DNA from: Sebastes aleutianus
Taxonomy: Eukaryota; Chordata; Actinopteri; Perciformes; Sebastidae
NCBI GenBank assembly: GCA_916700875.1
Contig: CAKAKS010000031.1
Location: 9,387,977-9,451,976 of the forward strand
Reading direction: 5' to 3'
Length of the DNA stretch: 64,000 bases
Of this stretch, positions 22,801 through 37,500 are shown one piece after another. Position 1 is the first letter of the stretch. Every line of letters begins with the position of its first letter. Under the pieces are notes generated by a model. The model was not told where the DNA came from and did not search any database. It saw nothing but the letters and a program-made list of their open reading frames with translations. A program made the translations under genes and the position numbers.

Positions 22801-25800
22801 TACAAAAGCTGCTAAACTTTGTGCCAAGGCCAAAGAAACACTACAATATTTTGCCGTGTGATACCGTTTCTCTTCCGTGGATGTTTTCTATTGGATTTCT
22901 GCTTATTCAGCTAAATAACTTGTCAGAGTTGCCTGTGTTTTTGATTCAAAAAGGATGGTTTGGATATTTTTAAGTGGTGTTGTATGAGGTACTTATCCAT
23001 AGTCAGTGTATTACCTACAGTGATAGTAATTTGGAGAAACAGACGGGAGCAAAGCAATGTACTGCTGTGGACGGGGCTGGCAGCAAAACATATTTTAGCC
23101 ACCTAAAAGAAAAAGGCTCGCCTAAAACAATCAATATCAGTTTAAGTGTACGCTATAGTTAGAATATTTCCACCGTTTTACCTTGCCATCAGACAGCCTT
23201 ATCCGACGAGGAACTGAAGCCGTTATATCCAGCTATGCTCTCTTAAAAGCCGACAGACTCTATTAACAAAAACTGTAATTTTACCTTGCAGAACATAGGA
23301 GTTGCTGGTCTACCACTGCCTCAAATCGGTTAGTTTGTTAATGTTCTTGTGTGACTTTGGTGAATCTGAAGTAACCCTTTAAAACACCAAAGCCACACAA
23401 TAACACAAACAAACTAAGCAAATCAGGGCAGCGGTAGACCAGCAACTACAATGTTCTGCGAGGTAAAATGACTGTTTGGCAAAGGTGTAGAGTGGCTTTT
23501 TTATTATTTATTTATTTTATTTATTCTAGATATAGCATACACTTAAACTGTTATTGATTTTTTTAGTGGCTAAAACACGTTTAGCTGCCGGCCCTGTCCA
23601 CAGCAGTACATTGCTTTACTTCTGTGCTGGTACTCCTGTCTGTTTCTCCAAATTTGGGGCGTGCTGACTGTCATCTACAGTAGGTAATACACTGACTATG
23701 GATAAGTACCTCATACAACCCCACTTCAAAAAATCTATCCCTTTAATGCAACAGAGAGCAGATGGGGGTGGGGATTTCTACTCTCTGTGAATCGAGGTCA
23801 TAAATGCCTATTCAAACACAAATTATTGAATTGTATATCTGTATTGTTATGATTAACCGCCTCCCCATTATCGTGGCTTAATTTTGTGTTTATTCTCAAG
23901 TGTTTTGTATGTGTTTACCTTCCCCCTGCAGGTGAGTAGGATACTGTACAGCTTTGCCACTGCTTTTCGGCGGTCAGCTAAGAAGGCAGTTCTGTCATCT
24001 CAGCAGCCTGCTCCGCTCACCCCTGACAGTGACTTGTTTACCTTCACTGTCAGCCTGGAAATCAGGGAGGATGATGGCAAGGGTACTTTCAGGTGAGACA
24101 TACATTCACTCATTCCAATATTCAGAGCATGGAATGATATAATTTGTGAAAAATGAATTCCATGTCTTGAAATACTTTGTAGTTGCACAGAAGTCTGGAA
24201 ACATAATGGAACTTTTTTTCTGTTGAGTCTATTGTGGCTTGTGCTGGAGAAGAATAAATGTACTGTAGATGTGGGCATACTGTTAAGTCTGTCATCAGAA
24301 CTGTATTGATCACTAGCTTTAATCGTCAAATCAAGTATGGCATTTTGAAAATGTGGAAAATGTATAGAAACCTTAAACATCATCATTGTTAAATTTCTGA
24401 TTTCCTGTCTCACAGTAGACTGATATCTTGACCACTCTCATAGATTTCCCATCACAACTCTTTTTCACACGTTTCAACAGAAAGTTCCTGTGTTTGCTCC
24501 CTTCGACCCATCTTCCCTGACCTTTAAAATTTTGTTCTCCCATACTACTGAGTCACGTCCGTGCGTTCACAATCAGCCCTAGATACTCAGCTTATTTGGA
24601 AAACAAAACAAAACAAACACAATTTATGCCTCTCGTTATTTTTAGCCAGCACATATTTCCTCCTCATTAGCTCTCAGTTGATTATTTTTAGTGTGCTGAC
24701 TTCCAAGCAAACAGCTCTCACATGCAATGTGTGCAAGCACTCAGATAAAATAAGATGGAAAGAATGCTCTATAGAAAGTTTATATAGAAGAATATCTGTA
24801 AAATAAAATAGAAGTAGAATATATTGAAATTATTTTTTCCTTTTTAATAGGATGTAAACAAGCCTGTTTATCTGCAGTCAGAGGACCTATTTACAGTGTA
24901 AAACCATGACTCAGTCTGATAGTATAGTTGACTAAGCTTTATCTGGTACATTAAGTCTGTACTCACAAAGAGACACGTTTTTTTATGATCTGATCACTGC
25001 CTGAAATCATGGCAGGTTCTAAATGTTTGCATTAGATTTAAAATTGTTTAATGGATTTTCTTTTTTTTTACTCGGGAATCTCTGTACTTAAGGATTTCTT
25101 TAGTGTTTCCTCTGGAATTTATTTCTGCGAAAGTTTGGAGAATGTTGATTACGGTTCCTGTCTCAAACCTGGTTCTTTTCCTGCTCTGCTTTCAGAGCAG
25201 GAAAAGAACCAGAGCCAGAGCATGTTTGAAAATGGCTCTTATGCATGCTTTTATTATGAAAAATGGGTCTGTTCTGAATATGAGCCATGGTCTAATTTTT
25301 TTTCCAGCCAGAGTGGCTGGTTGACTGATTAGTGATACAGTTCATTGGTCTATTTGTCCAGCAGAAGAAACACCAGTTGCTTGAAATGTATGTGTCAGTT
25401 TGTATCAAAAGTAGACACAGGATTATTGTTTTCATTCCCAGTCCAGACATAAACAACAGCCTGTAGTCAAATATGACCTAAAATGTCTTTAATGTCAAGG
25501 TAGTAAATCTGTCTTACTGTGTAATTTAAGTATGCTTTTGTCACATTTATCTCTTCTTTTTCTATTGATGATCTTCTTGCTGTTAAAATGTGGTTCATAT
25601 TTCTTGTTTTCACATATTTAGTGCTGTAGCGAAAGACAAGGACAAGCAGAGCTTCAAGCTGCGTGCAGGAATGGACAAGAAAATTGTCATCTATGTCCAG
25701 CAGACCTCCAATAAGGAACTGGCTATTGAGAGGTAAAATAAAGCACAAACACAAACCAAACACACAAGACATCTTCTGAATAGCTTCTGAGTAGCATTTT

Positions 25801-28800
25801 TTCGAGGCACTAGTTTATTATACAGTGCTGAATGTTGTTTTTGTTTTTGTTTCATGTATTATCCATATAAGTTATAACATCCAGTCAGTGATGAGACTAC
25901 TTGGACCAAGCTGTGAAACTAGGCGATCTAGTTCTAAAGTGAAGCGAGATTCAGCAGTGGCATAGCTTGTTTCTCGCTTAAAATGTTTTCGGAAGTAGAT
26001 TTTGGTGGATTGTTTAGATGGAATAACAGAAAGTTTATGAGCAAGCCGCCATGTTGTATGCTGAAACGACAAGCTGGATTTACCTGGATTATAGACATGA
26101 CCACTGACTATTTGTATAACAATTTAGCCACAAATTCACAGACTGATCAGATACACGTTCCAGTCATATACTTGGTTTTGACCGGGTCTTGTTAAGTTTC
26201 TTCTCATTAACTAAGATGTAGCACTACTTTCACAAGATTTATTCTGAAATACAACAACCAAGACAACAGATATATCTCTAAACATGACAAAAACATGCGG
26301 AAATAATCTAGAGTAATGTAAAAAACCAAGGGAATAGAGGATATAACTTAAATTTTTTTGTCACTCTGGAATTATCCTAAAAGGGAAATATCTAAGGAAA
26401 GAATCAGTCATGTATCTGTCAGACTGACCGAGGTTCCTCCATTCTACTTAAAACACGGCCAGACATTCATAAGAAAGGAATCACTCAGCTATAATTGAAC
26501 CGGCGAACATCTTTACATCCGCGTGTCGGACCACGTCAGGTTTTAAGTGTTCCGGCACAGTTTTAAGATGGTGATTGATGCGAGGCCTCATTTTCCACAG
26601 TTTGATAAATCTACTGAAATGTAAACATTCCATCACTTTTTCGCAGACTTCCACTTTCACGGTGGTTTGTTATTGTTTGATGAACCCAGCGAAGGTGAAG
26701 ATTGAAGGGCTGTGTTTAATATTCTCAATGTTCTGGTCTGTGTTAAAGGATCAGTCCAGGAAGCTATTTGCGGTAACTTGCGATAGTTAATAACTGGTTT
26801 TACTCGATATAGAGATTTATTGTTCTTGTTCCCGCTCTTGCTCTGTTCTTTCTTTTTTTTTTCTCTCCCTTTTTTCTTATGTAATCCTATTCATTTCACT
26901 TTTCTCTCTTTCTTGCATCTGTGTGTGTGTGTGTATGTGCATGCTTGTTTGTGTGTGTTATGTGCATTCATGTGTGTCTTCTTTCCAGGTGTTTCGGTCT
27001 CCTGCTCAGCCCGGGGAAAAATGTGAAGAACAGCGACATGCACCTGCTAGATCTGGTGGGTGACTGTTTTCATGTGTGTGTATATCATTGTGTGCTTGCG
27101 TTGTGTTTGCTTACTTCCTCCCAACTTGTGCCCCTTCAGGAGTCAATGGGAAAGAGCTCCGACGGGAAATCTTACATCATCACAGGAAGTTGGAACCCCA
27201 ACACGCCTCAGTTCCAGCCTGTGAATGAGGAAACGCCCAAAGGTAACAGCCAAAAATCTGTCGAAAATTCACATAAAACAGAATGATTTTCAACAGTTAT
27301 TATTTCCTTGGTTTATATTTTATCGGCTAGTTGGTTGTTTATTCACACATATTTTCACACTAATATTTGACACATTTCTAAGCGCGGAAACCACTTTCCG
27401 CTGGTTGCACAAAGCCTCAAATCAACTCGTGAAGGAGCAATTTATTGTAAAATTATAGCTACACTAAATAGGTATAGAGACTGTTCTTTAAAACTGTTAA
27501 AAATCATGTAGGTAGAAGCTATAATAGGGGACAGACATTTACATTTCCTATGTCTGATCTGCAAAGGTAGGAATTTAAATGTGAAAGCAAAACACCTTTT
27601 TAATCTTAGTAGATTATCGTTTTAATAAGCACAATGTTGCATTCAACATATTTTTTTATTCAGTTTGACTCCCTTTGATTAAGCAGCTTGGGTTAAACTT
27701 TTTAACTAAATAAGTTTTTTGTGCTTAAAGTTACAGTGTGTAGGATTTAGGGGGATTTATTAGCAGAAATGGAATATCATATTCATAAATATGTTTTCAT
27801 TAGTGTATAATCACCTGAAATTAAGAATGTTTTCGTTAGTTTAGAATGAGCCCTTCATAGCTACATAGGGAGCAGGTCCTCTTCTCGGAGTCTGCCATGT
27901 TGCACCGCCATGTTTCTACAGTAGCCCAGAACGGACAAACCAAACACTGGCTCTAGAGATAACGTTCCGTGTTTTTATGTTAACTGAAGGCCACCGTAGT
28001 TTCTCTGACACGCTTGTGAAGGGAGGGGTAAGCGGAAGTGTATTCAGTTAGATGCAATCTGCAACCTCACCACTAGATGCCACTAAAACCTACACACTGC
28101 TCCTTTAAGAAGACATAACTAACGAATGGGCTAATTAGCCTACTAATAAAATGATGATCTTCTAATAATCAAACAATGTAAACACCCATAAACTTATAAT
28201 GTTAGCAGGTTATTTAAATAAAATAGAATATAAATAAGATATAAAATATTGCTTTTGACAGTCCGTAACAGCGTCAGTAGCGTGAGTGGTAATGTTGTTG
28301 AATAGGAATAAACTCTCTTATTGGAATACATTATTATTGTTTTTTTAAATTACTTTTTCATATTTATAAATGATCCAAGGGCTGGATTGAGGTCATTACA
28401 AGCTTCCAATTGAATAGGCCTACCGTACATCATATAAAACCAATCCACCTTCAAACACATTAAGTCAAACTCCAGTGTTCTCATAAATCACACAGTTGCA
28501 GGATTTGGTTTGAATATGTATTTGTTAGATGGTGAATGAAAGGGAAGCACTCACTGGGGATAACATTTTAGCCCTTTTCTTGTTTTTCCAGATAAATTCA
28601 TGTACATGACGACAGCGGTGGACCTGGTGATCACAGAGGTGGAGGAGCCTGTCCGTTTTCTGCTGGAGACCAGGGTCAGAGTCTGCTCCCCAAATGACAG
28701 GCTGTTCTGGCCCTTCAGCAAGCGTAACTACACTGAGACCTTCTACCTTAAACTACGACAGGTATGTCAAGTCACGGCACGATTTTCCATCCGTGATTAA

Positions 28801-31499
28801 ATCAATTCAAGTGATGGTCTCTGTGAATTGCACCAGATGTCAGCTATGATCTGCAATGATGCAAAGCAATATGTTCATTAATACACTGTAGTTTTGTAAT
28901 TGCTAAGTAATATTTGAAAAAGATATGTGATAGATGTTTGATCAACCAATCCTCTCTCTTCAGATGGAGCGTAAGGAGCGTAAGAGTCCTGCCTCTGACA
29001 CACTTTACGAGGTGGTGAGTTTGGAAAGCGAGACTGAGAGAGAGAAACGGAAGACCACAGCCAGTCCCGGCATCGTGCCCAGCGGGACTGGTACCACGGT
29101 CCCTTCACCACCTGAGGATGATGAAGAGGAAGGTAATTGGATGCTGTCTTACTTTTTCCTCTTATGGGATTCTTATTTCATTAAAGGCACACAATACAGA
29201 AGAATAGCAAATATGTTATTAAAAATCAAATTCCTGACGTAGCGAAGGGTATAATTACTTTATATGAGCCATATGAAAATATCCTTTGCAAACATGACCA
29301 CATAGAACCACAGAAAAAGCCTGACTAGCAGAACCATATGAAAATGGTTTTAACATTTTGAACCACTTGTTGTACTTGATCATGTCAGACACATAAACAG
29401 CCTCAAAGCAGACACTTAACTGGCAAGATAATATAAGTGTTTAACTCTGAAACGCTGAACCATTGTGGTGTCCTTGGTCAGGAATGACCTCGTTCAGAAG
29501 CACGGACCTAAACACAATAATAAAAGTATTACTGCCCAGCAGCAAGAAATCTAACAAGGTTGACCAGCATACAGCTCAGCTGAATTGCACTGCATGCGCT
29601 CAGATATTTAGCGTTTAACATTTACATTTATATCCTGACTCGATGTACAAATGAAAACTCTACCCGTGGGCTGTACCAGATATAGTCTTGCGGTCAACAG
29701 GAGTCAGAATCCCGTGGGAGATCAGACGCTGTGTTACAGAACAGTTTGTACTGTATCCTCACAGAGTACTTAGCCAGCGGTGGTGTGTATATGTGTGTGT
29801 TTTTGTATTTGTGTGTGAATGTGGGAGGTAGCAATTAGAGAGCATAATCTAGGTACTTTTTATATCCGTCTGTGTGTTGGTCTTTGGTCTATTGGCCCTT
29901 TGGTACAGTTTGACCTCACTCCTTGGACTGCATGTTCATTGATGGTGAATATTTAGATGCCATAGTAGATAAAGATAGTGCAGCTTTTCAGCCGATACCA
30001 TGAAGAGTTGAAATAAAAGACCCAACGATTTGTTTCGATCATATAATTCCACATCTAGATATGCATGTTGTCTATCGAAACAACAATAATCTATTTAGAG
30101 AGCTGCAGTGCAAGTTCAATATTATCATGACCACAGCTCAGATGCAGAAGACCACACAACATACAGTATATAACGTCAGAAAATATCAAACCAGAGGATC
30201 ACAGCCTGTGACATTCGTTATACACCTTAAAAAAAAGTGTCTCTAAGTGGATGAGGGACACTATCTTGGTAACACAAATAAGCAGAAAGTTTGTGACTGA
30301 ACATCAATCTCCTTTAAAGCTGAAGTAGGCGAGATTGGAGCAAATATGATTTTAAAAAAGTTATTTTTATAAAACGGTCACTATTTCCTGACAGTAGTGC
30401 ATGAGACCGGTAATCTGAAACAAAAAAACATGTGCCACTGTGTCATCCTGTGTCCTCCGGTGCTCCCAATGGCATCTCCAAGATTTCACATACCGTAGGA
30501 AAACAACAAGTCAGAGCTGCTCTGGACTCTGCCATCCAGCTGCTGTCTATGAGAGCCATGAGTCAATCACTCACGAACTCCGACCAAATGGTCAAACCAG
30601 GCAGCGCTGATCAAATATGAATCAATATTCTGTTGTTCAAATGTTTTCATAAACATCTTGTAGTGTACTGTTTAGCTGTAAAATGAGAAAGTTTGTGACC
30701 CGACAGCCATATTGAGATCAGTTGAGGAAATACCGCTCACATGGCCGGAGCACAGCCAATAGGAACGCTCTCTCTCTGAAATGACCTGTGATTGGTTAAA
30801 GTCTTCCGTCATGGGCTAGATTTTTGAAAGCCTGAATAAACAGAGCCATGAGGAGGTGCAGAAGTCTAGTTTTCTCTCAGAAGAAAAAAATTGTAAAGAA
30901 AAACAAAAAATTGTCGCCTACTGAAGCGTTAATGAGGAAACATCTACTGTATAGCTTAATTCCCCACATTTATTTAATCATTTTCATTTCACATGCATGA
31001 GCTCTGGTGAATTGTATCGAATTAAGTTCATTTAAAGGGCAAATCTAAACATAGTAAGAAGAAAAAGGACAATAATGGTCCTCACTTTGTGTTTGTACTT
31101 CCTGTGTGTGTCCAGATAATGACGAGCCATTACTCAGCGGGTCAGGTGACGTTTCCAAGGAGTGTGCAGAGAAGATCCTGGAGACCTGGGGGGACTTGTT
31201 ATCCAAGTGGTAAGGCTTTGTTCCCTTGTTAACTTTGTCCTTCCTCTTCTATTGCTGCTGCTGCTGCTGCGATGAATGTGCACATACACACTTACACACA
31301 CACGCACATAAATATGTCATTTTTGTGTGTGGGGTTTAGCGGATGTACTGTATGCGAAAGAAAGAGCAGCAGGCAGGAGTTCTTGATAAGCAGCTTATTG
31401 AGATGGCTTCCCTCTTCCATTACTGCATTTGTTTTTAATCAAAAGCTTGTGATGAACTGAATTGAAGCTGCCCGGACTTTAATTAGCTGTTAGTTAAGC

Positions 31500-31553
<54 letters not shown>

Positions 31554-34500
31554 AACACACACTGCATAGCATGCCTCGGCCTTTCTTTCTCTCTGTTCTC
31601 ATGTATGTTTTTCAAGAGAACAGTGTAATTTGGTTGAATTTGTACAATGCATACTACATATATAGATTATTTGGTTTATCTTATACATGTTTATCGTAAT
31701 AAATCTAATTTTCTTTTCTACATTATTTACTGTATTTTGGTGTATGTAATGTCCTTTGTCAATGTCAAATGTTGACATGAGTGTTAAAACATTGCATGTT
31801 TAAAGAGGTAATTGTCTCACTCTCACTCTGTTAAAGATAACGCCTAACTAAAGAAGATAATCATAAGACAAGACTCTCATAATACTCGGCTTTGTGCGGG
31901 TGTTCTTGTGTGTGCTGTGGCATTGTGGGATGCAGCGCTCAGGGAGCACAAGAGAGGCAAATCACAGAAAGCCCTTTACAATCTTATGCCCCCAAGGGCC
32001 AGGCCTGGCATTACTTACGTCACATGCACGCACACATGCATGCACACACACGTACACAGTATACTTTTGTTCCCTCTCTTAGTTTCAACAGAAAATGCCA
32101 CATATTGCATAACCTTACCGCTCGGAAACAAATAAACTAAACAAATTCAGAGAATAGAGAGGGATTAATTAAGAAAGGGGGGGGGGGGAGTGAGAGAATC
32201 ATCAGGGATTCAGGGGTTTTCTGTCGGCTCCAGTCAGGCGGTAGTTGTTAGGTTGATACAGCTGTGCCTCCAAAATCACCTCTCTAATTCTGTCTCGGTC
32301 ACTCACTCGTGGGATGGGAGATATCGGAGTTAATTTTGACGCTGCATACAGTGTAAAAAACTCTCTGTGTTTCGCCAACAGCTTTCACATTTAAATGTGA
32401 AGATGAGGAAGGAAGGAAGTTATTAAAATTTGCCTCTGTGTATTGTTGCTGTAATTTTTCTAATGGCTTATTGTCTTCTATTGTCTATTGTTTTCCCATC
32501 CTGCTAAAAATAGTGCATTTATAAAAATAAAGCAGAACTAACGTACAAATATTGGAGAAAAAAAGTGGAGTAATAAATTTGAGAAAGAGTTTTCAGGGAT
32601 ACATAAAGTACAAAAATAGCACATAGTGTACATTCTGAAGCTGACATTTGCATCATTGATTGATTGTATCCCTTGTGGGAGGTGAGACTGGAACTTTTTA
32701 AAGACTGCTATGCTCGTAAACCCTTATACTTGTGGTATTAAGTGATATAATAACTCCTCCTCACTGTCATGATCTTGGCCCAGCAGACCATCTGTAGAGA
32801 TGATGATAGTCCTTTTTGGACACAATGTAAAGCCAATGAAAACATTGTTTCGGGTAGATATCGTAGGCAGGTGTGCCAGAAAGATTGCAGATGCAAGAAC
32901 TCATGACATAAAATTAGTATGTCTTTTGATAAACTTTCATGGTTGACTCCTCCGCTCCTCTCCTCACCCAGGCATATGAACTTATCAGTGCGTCCCAGGC
33001 AGCTACCAGCTTTGGTGCGGAGTGGCATTCCCGAGGCTCTCCGTGGGGAGGTGTGGCAGCTCCTGGCAGGCTGCCATAACAATGACCACCAGGTTGAAGA
33101 GTACCGCACTCTTATTACAAAGGTAAGACCACACAAAAGTATTGCCTTTGTTAAGACGGCCAGGACATACTAAAGTCCCATGAGCCCCTAATGTTGGTGG
33201 TGTAAGCTGTCCTTCAAGATGACTCATACACAAGTCCCCCATATTTAAGGATGCATCAGCAAGCTCTGCACTTCACTTCTGGTGATTTTTTTTGTCCTAT
33301 CTGTTTATACACTTGGTTATAAATTTGATCTCTTTAACTGAATCACATTTAATTCAAAATGATTCAATTTCTTGTTTGTTGTTGGCCAGAGCATATGTGT
33401 TGCCGTTATTGTCCTTGGCAGCAGCTCTTTAAACGTGCACCTCAGGGGCCAGTGATGGCCATGTTGCATAAGTTTCTCTCTCATGTGCTTCAAACTTGTG
33501 ATGCAAACCACTGCTGCCCTGTAGCTCATGCCAGCTGATCACTTTTGGTGTTATGCAAGTGAAAGGGTTATACATGTTTCTTCCCTTAAGAATTTTGCAG
33601 TGTGTTCATGGTTGTGTTATACAGAAGAGGATTAGGTCCACATGTGAAACATTTCTTTTAGTTCTAAGTTTAAAGTCAGTCCTCTTTCGTACTATTAAAA
33701 CTATTAATCCTTAACTTCTTATACAGTAACAACTAGGGCTGTCAATCGACTAAAATATTTAATCGCATGATTGTCCATAGTTAATTGTGATAAATTGCAA
33801 ATTAATGGCACAGTTTTTATCTGTTCAAAATGCACCTTAAAGAGAGATTTGTCAAGTATTTAATACTCTTATCAACATGGGAGTAGACAAATATGCTAGC
33901 TTTATGCAAATGTGTGTATATTTATTATTGGAAATCAATTAACAACACAAAACAATGACAAATATTGTCCAGAAACCCTCACAGGTACTGCATTTAGCAT
34001 AAAAATATGCTGAAATCATAACATGGCAAACTCAAGCCCAACAGGCAACAACAGCTGTCAGTGTGTCAGTGTGCTGACTTGACTATGACAAACTGCATGT
34101 GATCATTATAAAGAGGGCATGTCTGTAAAGGGGAGACTCGTGGGTACCCATAGAACCCATTTTCATTCACATATCGTGAGGTCAGAGGTCAGGGGACCCC
34201 TTTGAATATAACAATACCAGTTTTTCCTCGCCAAAATTAGCATTTGGAGTGTTATTTAACCTTTTTCTCGACAAGCTAGTATGACATGGTTGGTACCAAT
34301 AGTATCGTCACTCTTGCGTTAAAACTGAACCCGCTACAACCTCCAAAAGATAAAATTGTTAATGCGTTAAAGAAATTAGTGGCGTTAAAACGAATTTGCG
34401 TTAATGCGTTATTATCACGTTAACTTTGACAGCTCTAATAATAACTCAATAATGTTGTTGACGAAAAAAGTAAATGTATATGCAACTACCTGTTTATGAA

Positions 34501-37500
34501 CCTCTGACAGTAAGGAATCATATTTCATGAGGTTGGCTGTGTTTTTCAGCTGCAACAGTCAGAAAAGATACTTTATTTCTAATATTCAAATATGATGATT
34601 TCAATGGGGAGTATTTTTTAACATTAGCATGTCATAGCTGCTTGGCTTTGTTATTGCCTCTGCCTATGTGCCTCTTTTCTGCAGACATGTGTCTGGATAT
34701 ATGGTCAGTAATGACAGCTAGCTTTTCAGTTTGTTGGAAAATCATGGAGTGCATGTGTAGGTCTGTCTGTGCGGCCGTGTGTGAAAGAATCGGAGGTGAC
34801 TTAACACTGCTGTAGATGGTTAGCCCCCCCCTGCGCGCTGAGAACAGTGTGTTAGTCTATGTAATTTTTCTCTCGGCTGCAGTTCTGTCCACTGTTCTTA
34901 TGTAAAGACAACATCCCCAGGCAGCAAGCTGGGTCCCAGGTGGTGACAAGATGTTGGTCTTGCCCTTTCCTCCCCTCTGCTCTCCTCTCCCACTCTCATT
35001 TTCCTCACCCTCCCTCCCTGTCTCTTTTGCTCTTTTCCTATCTCTGCCTGCTCTTTATTTCGCCCCACATCTCTGGCATGAGATGTTGGAAAAATGTGGA
35101 TACTAAAAGTTTAAAAAAAGAGGATTAAACTCAAATAGAAGTTTTACACCAAAAATAACGTGGGAGCCATGCTGTTTTCTGTTAACATGAACGGTATGAA
35201 TGGAATCTCAACTTTCACTCAGACAACAATAACAATGGATCACAATGCCACTGCATTGATAGCCATTGGACAGAAAGTTGGATAGGAATTTATTGCAGAA
35301 GCACTAAAGCATTCCAGGTTTGTACGTCAGCCAACAAACACACCGAGAAAAGTGTGGAGAACCCGTGCAGCTTTATCTGACTCTGACAGACAATTTGCGT
35401 GTTTTATTTAGTCTCCTTTGAGCAAGACAGGGCAAGGTAGCCAAGAGCAGTTAAAGGACAGACAGATGATAAATCTTATTCAACACAACGAGGTGTGCAC
35501 AGAGTAAATTTCTTTAAATCAAACGAGAACTAAGACACCACACGTTTTGTTAATAAAATTAGCTCTAAAAGAGTATTGAACTGTATTGCATAACGATATG
35601 CCGAATATTATATGTGTTAATAAGAAAAGAATTGAATTCACATTAATGCTGGTATTGTTACTGGTACCAATTAAAGCTCATGTTCTCATGTAAGTACTAA
35701 TTCCGTCTTTCCCTGTTCAGCGCCTGTTTTAAAATACCATACTCATGTGCCAGCGCCTAATTTGTTTTGTGTTCTTCCTGTATTCAGCCTGTGCTTGTGT
35801 GTACCTCTTTGTGTACAGTATGTACATCATGTCCTAGCTAGTGCCCTCTTTTGTACCCTCACTCTCTCTGAACTTGGTGTTCACCCATGTATCTGAATGC
35901 AGGGCATTGATGAACATTTAACTGATACTTTCCCTACGGAGCCCTAATTAATTCCCCAATATGTGGTAAATACCGGAAGTACCAGTCTAATTTTGCATTA
36001 ACAAAACATAAGTTATAGTGAGTAGAATGCCAGTCGCACGGAGTTAGTAAGTCTGGGAAACAAATAATTGGTTACGAAAGATAACGGGACATAATGGCAG
36101 GCAGCTCTTTGTTATTTTGCCGAGGGGCAGTATTAATATTGTGACCATATTACAGCATAACAGTAATAAACTTACTGCCAGTTAAGTGTTGCTCAACCTT
36201 CAAATAAATTGACAGAGTGTAGCCTATGAATTACATTTTTTTTTTCCATTTTATAAGCTGTAGTTTGGTGGTAATAATTGAAATAATATTGAGCTATGGA
36301 TATTATAGTATACATAATCCTGTTAAAAAAACGTTCCAAACCTTTTTTGCATCGTAGACTGTTTTCATATTGGCAATGTTGTCGTGGATGGGCCAACGGT
36401 GAGAGGGATGGTGGAAAATAATAAAAGGCAAAAGTAATAAGTTTGTTTATTTTAACAGAACTTGAGAGCTTGTTGCAACAGTAATAGGAGCACATCACAA
36501 GTAGTTAAGTGGGTGATGATTGACTGACTACCTCCTGTGTTGATAACTATCTTTAGTTTATAATCAGCATCATGTTGTCGTGGCCCAGTAGCAAATTCTT
36601 AAAGTCTCAGTGAAACAGAAGTTAGAGCATCTTTAGCTTCTGTACTGTGAGTACTGCCCACTAGAAGCAATATACAGTTACAAGAGGGATTTAAATCAAA
36701 TCCTTCACATTTGATTGGACTGCTAAACAGTGATTTGGTTGATGGTGTTGAGTTATATCGTGTTACTGCATGATAGTCAAAGGTGTTTCAACCACTTTTT
36801 TACCTACATTAGTGAGGCAGAATGTTAGAAATGTCTCCTAAGATGTGTATTATGAGCATACACACATACGGATATGTGTAGTGTAGACACAATGTGATCA
36901 GGTAAACACAGGACCGGTCCCCAGACCTGCTGCGCCAGCCTCCTGTGTAGAGCAAAAACAAGCGCCCATATCTATCTGCGTGTCTCTGTCTGACCCACAT
37001 AATGACCTGTATGCCTGCCTCTCTGTCTATCTGTCTCTCTATGTAATCGTTTGTATTTGCGTACGCCTGACTCTGACTCTCTCTGACTTCTACCTAGACC
37101 TGTTTGTGCTCCTGTCAACTTGTGTATCTTCCTGCCTCTCTCTGTATGCCTGCTCATTTGTGTTTTTATTTTTGTCACACTGTCCGCTTGCCTCTTTCTC
37201 GATTCCGTCCCGCTGTCTTGTCGGACCGACGTGTTTGCTTCTTTCCTTTTCTGTGTGACTGCTTGTCTCTCTGTCCCATAGGTTTATGTGCGCATTGCTT
37301 GTTCTGACTTCAGCTGAAATGTAAACACTTTTAGATGTTTTTGTATCCTTCTTTAAAGCCAGTCTCCCACTTTAACACACAGTAAAATACCAGAAGAAAG
37401 AATCATTTTTGCAGTTGTGAACAGACTGGAACATTGTATATCTTATTATTATAATGTTTTGTGACTGTGTTAACAGCTCTCACAACCTTTGACTGATTCC

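Noticed and set aside
25169..25212. Hairpin as a microRNA precursor
   Set aside because: The stem is only 20 bp with a 4-nt loop, too short for a normal Drosha/Dicer substrate.
25051..25332. 93-codon open frame around the perfect hairpin
   Set aside because: No splice-phase fit with the flanking exons and no family resemblance; the hairpin itself would be translated on both arms.
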